From assembly GCA_016793165.1 (NCBI GenBank), contig JAEULA010000032.1, positions 1 to 64,000 of the forward strand: 64,000 bases of DNA. The letters run 5' to 3'. The number at the start of each line of letters is the position of its first letter. The stretch's first letter is position 1. Shown here piece by piece: positions 58,479-64,000 of the stretch. The position numbers and the translations under genes are program-made. The notes beneath the pieces are model-generated. The model searched no databases. It saw only the letters and a program-made list of their open reading frames with translations, and was not told the DNA's origin. Source of the DNA: Alphaproteobacteria bacterium (GTDB lineage: Bacteria; Pseudomonadota; Alphaproteobacteria; CACIAM-22H2).

Positions 58479-59114
58479 TCAGTCGAGCTCGAGCAGCCGG
58501 TCCGGGATCTCGTTGGCGTCGTCGGGCGCGCGCGGGAACGCCGCCGCGAGGATCGCGCCGAGCCGCTCGAGCGCGGCCACGTAGGCTTCGGCGACATCCC
58601 CGCGCGCGACCTGCGCGGTGAAGCCTTCGACCACGCCCATCCATTGCGCGGGGTCCACGACCGCGAAGACGCCGCGATCGGCAATGACTTCGACATGGTG
58701 CTCGGCGAGCGACACGAAGAGCAGCACGCCGTTGCGCGCCTCGACGCCGGCGAGCCCGCGCTCGAGGAAGACCGCGGCGGCGAAGCGCGCGGCGCGGCGC
58801 TGCAGCACGGCGCGCGGTGTCAGCCACGCCGCGATGCGCGGCCGCGTCGTCGCGAGGGCGACGAGCGCGAAGACCAGCAGCTGGACGATGGCGACGCCGG
58901 GATCGCTGAGCGTGACGCCGGTCCATCCGGGCGCCAGATGGAGCGCGACGGCGGGCGCCGTCACGCCGACGACCGCGGAGAGGATGAGCGGGACGGTGAA
59001 GTAGGTGTCGGTGCTGCGCGCGACGGCGCAGAGGAACTCGGCGCTGGTGCCGGATTCGGCGGTGCGGATCGCCGCCTCGATGCGCTGGCGCTGTGCGGGC
59101 GAGAGGATCGTCAT
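58479..59114 (-). CDS. TPM-domain membrane protein (YgcG-like), copy 1
   Basis: 211 aa. TPM domain split by two central membrane helices (about 40-62 and 73-90), then the second half GVLLFVSLAEHHVEVIADRGVFAVVDPAQW and a C-terminal helix region. Same family as the adjacent gene, which starts one base after its stop on the upstream side. With LemA they form a conserved trio of unknown function in the envelope. Confidence 0.87.
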   Translation of the reverse strand: MTILSPAQRQRIEAAIRTAESGTSAEFLCAVARSTDTYFTVPLILSAVVGVTAPAVALHLAPGWTGVTLSDPGVAIVQLLVFALVALATTRPRIAAWLTPRAVLQRRAARFAAAVFLERGLAGVEARNGVLLFVSLAEHHVEVIADRGVFAVVDPAQWMGVVEGFTAQVARGDVAEAYVAALERLGAILAAAFPRAPDDANEIPDRLLELD

Positions 59115-59115
59115 G

Positions 59116-59889
59116 TCACCAGCTCCCCGTCGCGCCGCCGCCCCCGAACGAGCCGCCGCCGCCCGACCAGCCGCCGCCGCGGCCGCCGCCGCCCCCCGAC
59201 CAGCCGCCGCGCGAGGGCGGCAGGATGACCATCGGCCCGCGACCCCAGGGGCCGCCGCGCCGGCCGTAGGGCGAGGGGCCGTGGCCGCCGCCCAGGCCGC
59301 CGCCGTTGCGATACACGACGAACAGGACGATCAGGCCCATGCCGACGACGAACAGGATCGGGACGAGCTGGCCCTCGAGCGGTCCGTCCGCGGACTTGGG
59401 CGGCTGGTAGCTGCCCTCGACGGAGGCGATGATCGCGAGCGTCCCCTTGACGATGCCGCCCTCGATGTCGCCGGCGCGGAAGCGGGGCACGATCTCGCCG
59501 TTGATGATCTGGAAGGCGCGCGCATCGGGCAGGTTGCCTTCGAGCCCGTAGCCCACCTCGATGCGCAGCTTGCGCTCGTTCGGCGCCACCACCAGCAGCA
59601 CGCCGTTGCTGTTCTGCTTCGTGCCGAGCTTCCAGGCGCGCCCGAGCTGCAGTCCCGCCTCGGCGATGTCGAGCCCCTCGAGCGAGGGAAGCGTGACGAC
59701 GACGATCTGGTTCGAGCTTCGCTTCTCGTGCTCGGCGAGCAGCCGCGTGAGCTGCTCGCGCGTTGCCACCGACAGGACGCCGGCGACGTCGACGACGCGC
59801 GCGAGCGGCGGCACGCGAAGCTGCTGCGCCGCGGCGGTCGCCGCCGCGAGGAGCAGGATGACGGCCAGGATCCGGCGCAGCGCGCGCAT
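59116..59889 (-). CDS. TPM-domain protein with glycine-rich tail (YgcG-like), copy 2
   Basis: 257 aa from the ATG at 59889, where the signal peptide begins (MRALRRILAVILLLAA). A GTG at 59922 overlaps the LemA stop and has an AAGGG element, so it may be the true start, adding 11 residues. Exported TPM phosphatase-like domain (about 25-160), one membrane helix (about 185-205) and a glycine-rich tail from 210 to the end. Family members (YgcG/MgtE type) are linked to photosystem repair in plants; the bacterial role is unknown. Confidence 0.87.
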   Translation of the reverse strand: MRALRRILAVILLLAAATAAAQQLRVPPLARVVDVAGVLSVATREQLTRLLAEHEKRSSNQIVVVTLPSLEGLDIAEAGLQLGRAWKLGTKQNSNGVLLVVAPNERKLRIEVGYGLEGNLPDARAFQIINGEIVPRFRAGDIEGGIVKGTLAIIASVEGSYQPPKSADGPLEGQLVPILFVVGMGLIVLFVVYRNGGGLGGGHGPSPYGRRGGPWGRGPMVILPPSRGGWSGGGGGRGGGWSGGGGSFGGGGATGSW

Positions 59890-59918
59890 CGTCGGCGTCC
59901 CGCGGGCGCTCGGCGCCG

Positions 59919-60539
59919 TCACGAGCCCTTGTTGAAGTTGACGCGCGGCGCGCGATCGGCGCCGGCCTCGGCCGTGAAGCTCTCCTTCGGCTTGGCGTCG
60001 CGATACAGCGTCGACGCCCAGATCACGCCCGGAAAGGTGCGGATCTCGGTGTTGTAGTTCTGGACCGCCTGGATGTAGTCGCGGCGCGCGACCGAGATCC
60101 GGTTCTCCGTGCCTTCGAGCTGGACCATCAGCTGCTGGAACTGCGCGTCCGCCTTGAGCTGCGGATAGTTTTCGGCGACCGCGAGCAGCCGGCCGAGCGC
60201 GCCGGACAGCGCCTGCTGGCTCTGCTGGAACTGCTTGAACGCCTCGGGATTGGCCAGGGTCTCGGCCGTGACGGTGATCTGGGTCGCCTTGGCGCGGGCA
60301 TTGACGACCGCCTCGAGCGTCTCGCGCTCGTGCGCCGCGTAGCCCTTCACCGTCTCCACCAGATTGGGCACGAGGTCGGCGCGGCGCTGGTACTGGTTCT
60401 GGACCTGCGCCCAGGCGGCCTTCACCGCCTCGTCGAGGCGCGGGATGTCGTTGATGCCGCAGCCGCCCAGCAGCAGGGCCAGCATGATTGCCGCAAAGGC
60501 GCGGACATGACGGCGGGGCATCGCGATGACTGCACTCAT
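59919..60539 (-). CDS. LemA-family lipoprotein
   Basis: 206 aa. Signal peptide with lipobox LLLGGCG (cut before Cys, about 27) and a helical LemA domain: RRADLVPNLVETVKGYAAHERETLEAVVNARAKA and QFQQLMVQLEGTENRISVARRDYIQAVQNYN. The ATG at 60539 follows GGAG at good distance. It starts the LemA-TPM-TPM cluster; the cluster order is common in bacteria. Confidence 0.92.
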   Translation of the reverse strand: MSAVIAMPRRHVRAFAAIMLALLLGGCGINDIPRLDEAVKAAWAQVQNQYQRRADLVPNLVETVKGYAAHERETLEAVVNARAKATQITVTAETLANPEAFKQFQQSQQALSGALGRLLAVAENYPQLKADAQFQQLMVQLEGTENRISVARRDYIQAVQNYNTEIRTFPGVIWASTLYRDAKPKESFTAEAGADRAPRVNFNKGS

Positions 60540-60631
60540 GGCCGTTGCTCCGGTTGCACGATCGCGTCGCTAGACTGGTCACGCGGACGGCGGCGAGGCA
60601 AGACCGCGCTGCGGCTCTCGGCCATGCGCGA

Positions 60632-61048
60632 TCAGGTGTCGCGGGCTTCCCAGGGACGCATCGTCACGCCGACTCCCGCGCGCAGCGTGTTCTGCACCTC
60701 GGCGACGGCGTCCGTCTGCCGCAGCAGCGCCTCGATCGCGGCGGCCGGCGCCGGCGACGCGATGCGGGCGCGGTAGGTGATGTTGCGCGCGGCCAGGCCG
60801 ACGCCCTCGAAATCCGCCTGCGCCTCGACGTCGACGCCGTCGACGGGAATTCCCTGGCGGGCGGCCTCCCGATACACATCGTTGCAGTAGCAGGTTGCGA
60901 GCGCGAGCATCAGGAACTCGCCGCCGTTGACGCTCGATCCGGCGCCGCTCGGCTTCGCCGCGACGGCGAACGGGCGCGCATTGTCCGCGGTGCTCAGGGT
61001 GACCCGATGCGCGTCGCGGGAACTCTGGACATGCGCGCTGATTCGCAC
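60632..61048 (-). CDS. OsmC-family protein
   Basis: 138 aa from a GTG at 61048, fixed by GGAGG six bases upstream (the open frame extends 12 codons further). OsmC fold: VNGGEFLMLALATCYCNDVYREAA, with Cys64-x-Cys66 in place of the usual peroxidase CxC context. Ohr/OsmC proteins reduce organic hydroperoxides; the catalytic pair is present only in part, so a YhfA-like OsmC without proven activity is also possible. Confidence 0.85.
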   Translation of the reverse strand: MRISAHVQSSRDAHRVTLSTADNARPFAVAAKPSGAGSSVNGGEFLMLALATCYCNDVYREAARQGIPVDGVDVEAQADFEGVGLAARNITYRARIASPAPAAAIEALLRQTDAVAEVQNTLRAGVGVTMRPWEARDT

Positions 61049-61254
61049 GGGTGCCTCCGGCGGCAGGTGGCGGATGCCGCGCATCTAGACGCCACCTCGG
61101 GGTCGCGACGCAAGTCGGCGCCCGGGCGGCGCGCAGCCCGGGCGACGCCCGCGCGCCGCGGCTTGCCTCTCTCGTCGCGTGCGTGCCAGCGTCCTCGGCG
61201 AGGCGGGAGCGGTCGCGCCGCATCGGCACGGGCTCGTCGCCGGGGGGATCGGAC

Positions 61255-62859
61255 ATGATCGGGACCATTCGGGCTTCACGGCGAGGCGTGCTGGCCGGCG
61301 CCGCGGCGGCGGGCGTGGCGGCGAAAGCGGGCGCGGCGCTCGCGCAGCAACGCAAGACGGTCCTCGTGATCGGCCTCGACATCAGCGACGGGCGCAACTA
61401 CGACCCCGCGCGCTCCGCGGACCTGACGCCGCCGCTGACGATGGGCGCGGTGTACGAGACGCTGATCACGCTCGCCACCGACGACCTCGTCAACGTCAGG
61501 CCGGCGCTCGCCACGTCCTGGTCGCTGGTGAAGGACGGGACGGCGTGGCGATTCGCGCTGCGCCCCGGCGTCAGGTTCTGGAACGGCGACGCCATGACGG
61601 CCGAGGACGTGAAGTTCTCGCTGGACCGCCTGATCAACGTGAAGGACCAGCCGGCGTCCTACGCGGCGAACATGGGCGCCGTGAGCATCGTCGACCCGAT
61701 GACGGTCGAGATCGCGATGAAGAACCCGAAGGAGCCGCTGCTGCTCGACCTGACGGCCCCGTCCTTCGCGATCTACTCGGCGAAGCTCGCGGCCGCGAAC
61801 GGCGCGGTGGCCGCGCCCGGCGCGGACCAGTCGGACAAGGCGACGCCGTGGCTCAACGCCAACTCCGCCGGCACCGGGCCCTATCGCATGGTCGGCTGGG
61901 AGCGCAACGTGAGCGTGACGCTGCAGCGCAACCCGAACTACTGGGGCACGCCCGCGCCCTTCGAGCGGGTCGTCATCCGTCACATCCCGGACGGCGCGGC
62001 GCAGCTGCTGGCCGTGCGTCGCGGCGACATCGACATCGCGATGAACCTCGCGGCCGAGCAGCTCGACAGCCTGAAGGGCAACGCCGACATCGCGACGATC
62101 CAAGGCGGCTCGACCGACACGCTGTACTTCTGCCTGACCAGCAACCCGGAGCTGAACGCGACGCTGGCCAGGCGCGAGGCGCGCCAGGCCGTGGCGCACG
62201 CGATCGACTATGACGGCCTGATCAAGGGGCTCGTCGGCGGCTTCGCCGACCGGCCGCCGTCCTTCCTGCCCGCCGGCATCGCCGGCACCACGCTCGAGCA
62301 GACCCGGACGTTCGGCTTCCGCGAGGATCTCGCCAAGTCGAAGGACATGCTCGCCGCCGCCGGCGTGCCGGGCGGGTTCGAGTTCGAGCTCATCTTCCCG
62401 AGCGCGGCGTATTTCAGCACCTCGTACGCGCTGATGGCGCAGAAGATCCAGTCGGACGTGGCGCGCGTCGGCATCCGCATGACGCTCAAGCCGATGGACA
62501 ACGTGAACTGGCGCGCGCAGTTCAACGGCGGCAAGGCACAGGCGACGATCGCGCCGTGGACCTCGCCGTCGCCCAATCCCTACCTGTGGACCGGCGCCTC
62601 GGTGCAGCGCGTCGCCAAACGAATGGGCTGGGAGCCGTCGGCGGAGATCGTCGCGCTGGTCTCGCAGGGCGCGGCCGAGATCGACGTGGCGAAGCAGGCA
62701 GCGATCTACGAGCGCTACCAGCGGATCCTGATCGAGCAGGCGAACTACGTCACGCTGATGCAGCCGATCTACCGCATCGCCGCGCATCGCAACGTGGCGA
62801 ACGTGAAGCTCACGGCGAACGTCTGGAAGATGGAGCTCGCGCAGGTGCGGCCGGCGTGA
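61255..62859 (+). CDS. ABC transporter substrate-binding protein (family 5, Tat-exported)
   Basis: 534 aa. Twin-arginine-like signal ASRRGVLAGAAAAG (about 7-20). SBP_bac_5 (oligopeptide/dipeptide/nickel) fold: SWSLVKDGTAWRFALRPGVRFWNGDAMTAEDVKFSLDR, TGPYRMVGWERNVSVTLQRNPNYWG, and AVAHAIDYDGLIKGLVGGF. No permease or ATPase gene is next to it, so it is an orphan binding protein or its partners lie elsewhere. Divergent from OsmC, convergent with the AraC-type regulator. Confidence 0.9.
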   Translation: MIGTIRASRRGVLAGAAAAGVAAKAGAALAQQRKTVLVIGLDISDGRNYDPARSADLTPPLTMGAVYETLITLATDDLVNVRPALATSWSLVKDGTAWRFALRPGVRFWNGDAMTAEDVKFSLDRLINVKDQPASYAANMGAVSIVDPMTVEIAMKNPKEPLLLDLTAPSFAIYSAKLAAANGAVAAPGADQSDKATPWLNANSAGTGPYRMVGWERNVSVTLQRNPNYWGTPAPFERVVIRHIPDGAAQLLAVRRGDIDIAMNLAAEQLDSLKGNADIATIQGGSTDTLYFCLTSNPELNATLARREARQAVAHAIDYDGLIKGLVGGFADRPPSFLPAGIAGTTLEQTRTFGFREDLAKSKDMLAAAGVPGGFEFELIFPSAAYFSTSYALMAQKIQSDVARVGIRMTLKPMDNVNWRAQFNGGKAQATIAPWTSPSPNPYLWTGASVQRVAKRMGWEPSAEIVALVSQGAAEIDVAKQAAIYERYQRILIEQANYVTLMQPIYRIAAHRNVANVKLTANVWKMELAQVRPA

Positions 62860-62886
62860 TCGGCGTGATCGGCGACGCGGCGGCGG

Positions 62887-63852
62887 TCAGCCGGGGCTGC
62901 CGCCGTCGGTGCGCCAATGGCGCGGCGAGCGGCCGAACTCGCGCTTGAAGGCGCGGCTGAACGCCTCCTCGGAGCCGTAGCCGACACCGTGCGCGAGCTG
63001 GGCGATGGTCTTGCGCGTCTCTCGCAGCTCGCGTCGCGCGGACTGCAGGCGAAGGCTGGTCAGGTAGCGGATCGGCGGGACGCCGACCAGCTCGGTGAAG
63101 CGGTCCATGAAGGCGCTGCGCGACAGCGCCGCTTCGCGCGCGAGCGCGTCGGCGGTCCAGTCCGTGGCGAGGTCGCGGTGGATGAGCGCGAGCGCGCGGC
63201 CGATCTGCGGGTCGCGCAGCCCGGCGAGCCCGCCGCGAGCGCCTTCGTCGAGCGACGCGGCATAGTGGCGGACGGCTTCGACGAAGAGCAGCTCGGACAG
63301 GCGCGCCATCGTGCCCGACGCGCCGACGCGGCCCTCGGCGAGTTCGGCCGCGGCGAAGCGCACCGAGGCCTCGACCCAATCGCGTGACGCGCCTTCGCGG
63401 ATGTCGAGCTTCAGCATCGCGGGCAGTGCGGCGATCAGCGGGTTGTAGCCGTCCACCGTGCCGAGGAAGCCGCAGACCAGATGCGTCGCGGGGCCGCCCC
63501 CGCCGTAATCGATGCGCGCCAGGCCGCCGTCGCCGGCGGCCTGCACGAGCTCCTCGGCGCTGACAGGCGTCAGGCCCGGGGCGCTCGCGAGCATGTGCGC
63601 CTCGTTGCGCGGCAGCAGCACGATCTCCCCTGGGCGCACGACCAGCGGCGGTTGACCGCCGACGGCGGCGAGGACCTCGCCCTGCAGCACGACGTGGTAG
63701 CCGATGATCTGCGCCGAGGGCGCGAGCAGGTGGTTGTAGACGTCGACCGTGACCTTCGAGGTCACGCACCAGGGTGCGGTGAGCCGGGCATCCAGGAAGA
63801 TGCCTCCGTTGAGCCGCACCGCGCGGAGTACATCGGCCAATGGATCCGTCAT
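62887..63852 (-). CDS. AraC-family transcriptional regulator with cupin sensor
   Basis: 321 aa. N-terminal cupin_6-type sensing domain (about 15-190: YNHLLAPSAQIIGYHVVLQGE, PGEIVLLPRNEAHMLA). The C-terminal AraC pair of helix-turn-helix motifs (about 215-315: WTADALAREAALSRSAFMDRFTELVGVPPIRYLTSLRLQSA and IAQLAHGVGYGSEEAFSRAFKREFGRSPRHWR). Controls genes not known; it may govern the adjacent binding protein. Confidence 0.92.
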   Translation of the reverse strand: MTDPLADVLRAVRLNGGIFLDARLTAPWCVTSKVTVDVYNHLLAPSAQIIGYHVVLQGEVLAAVGGQPPLVVRPGEIVLLPRNEAHMLASAPGLTPVSAEELVQAAGDGGLARIDYGGGGPATHLVCGFLGTVDGYNPLIAALPAMLKLDIREGASRDWVEASVRFAAAELAEGRVGASGTMARLSELLFVEAVRHYAASLDEGARGGLAGLRDPQIGRALALIHRDLATDWTADALAREAALSRSAFMDRFTELVGVPPIRYLTSLRLQSARRELRETRKTIAQLAHGVGYGSEEAFSRAFKREFGRSPRHWRTDGGSPG

Positions 63853-64000
63853 CGCGACCGAACCTCTGATTTGGACGAGCGATCAGGTCAATCGGACCGG
63901 CGGTCATTCACCGGCGCGCTCGTCGCGAATATCCAAGCCCCCAGGATCCCGGGCCCTGACGATCGTCGCCGCGCCACGGCGGCGGTCGATGCGGCTCGAT

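Overview
The window is a very GC-rich (about 70% by eye) bacterial chromosome segment with no tRNA, rRNA, CRISPR array, insertion sequence or phage gene that I can see. The order rimP-nusA-ylxR-infB-rbfA-truB-rpsO-pnp, together with miaB-phoH-ybeY-corC-lnt, metK-trmB, a cysteine-poor Fur regulator joined to ornithine-lipid genes, and an alphaproteobacterial TM protein (TIGR02186 type) beside TauE/SafE, points to an alphaproteobacterium, probably of a Rhodospirillales-like lineage. A PEP-CTERM protein is also present.

Layout. 1-2,672: end of a catabolic operon on the minus strand (molybdenum hydroxylase large subunit, then a truncated DapA-family aldolase). 2,817-12,705: the translation/RNA-processing operon rimP to pnp on the minus strand, closed by a strong terminator and preceded by a possible small RNA. 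12,941-19,956: plus-strand alpha-2-macroglobulin and PbpC (periplasmic defence and cell wall). 19,966-34,245: minus strand, with a ChpB/ChpS-like toxin-antitoxin pair, a hydrolase, trmB, metK, the overlapping lnt-corC-ybeY-phoH-miaB operon, olsA-olsB-fur (ornithine lipids and metal regulation), rimI-tsaB, a glucosaminidase and nfuA. 34,389-42,283: a nucleotide cyclase, a universal stress protein, a TIGR02186/TauE pair, a serine beta-lactamase-like protein, a TPR protein with a PRMT7-like arginine methyltransferase domain, and a globin-MCP-PilZ sensor.

42,388-49,123 is the most unusual accessory block: two paralogous membrane-anchored DUF2235 alpha/beta-hydrolases on either side of an FAD oxidoreductase, all on one strand, with the distal copy visibly less GC-rich. 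49,430-64,000 is a mixed accessory region: GST, GNAT, trpS, EamA and LysE transporters, a DadA-like oxidoreductase coupled to a Rossmann protein, cupin, DUF1127, an ArsR regulator carrying two CxxC pairs, a PEP-CTERM protein, a LemA-TPM-TPM cluster, OsmC, an orphan Tat-exported ABC binding protein and an AraC regulator.

Translational coupling is widespread. Eleven junctions use 4-nt ATGA or GTGA overlaps (one of them depending on which of two starts tpm is given) or a 1-nt TGATG overlap, and several starts are GTG or TTG. The candidates for something new are the bacterial PRMT7-like enzyme with TPRs, the duplicated DUF2235/FAD block, the heme plus c-di-GMP chemoreceptor, and the candidate sRNA upstream of rimP.
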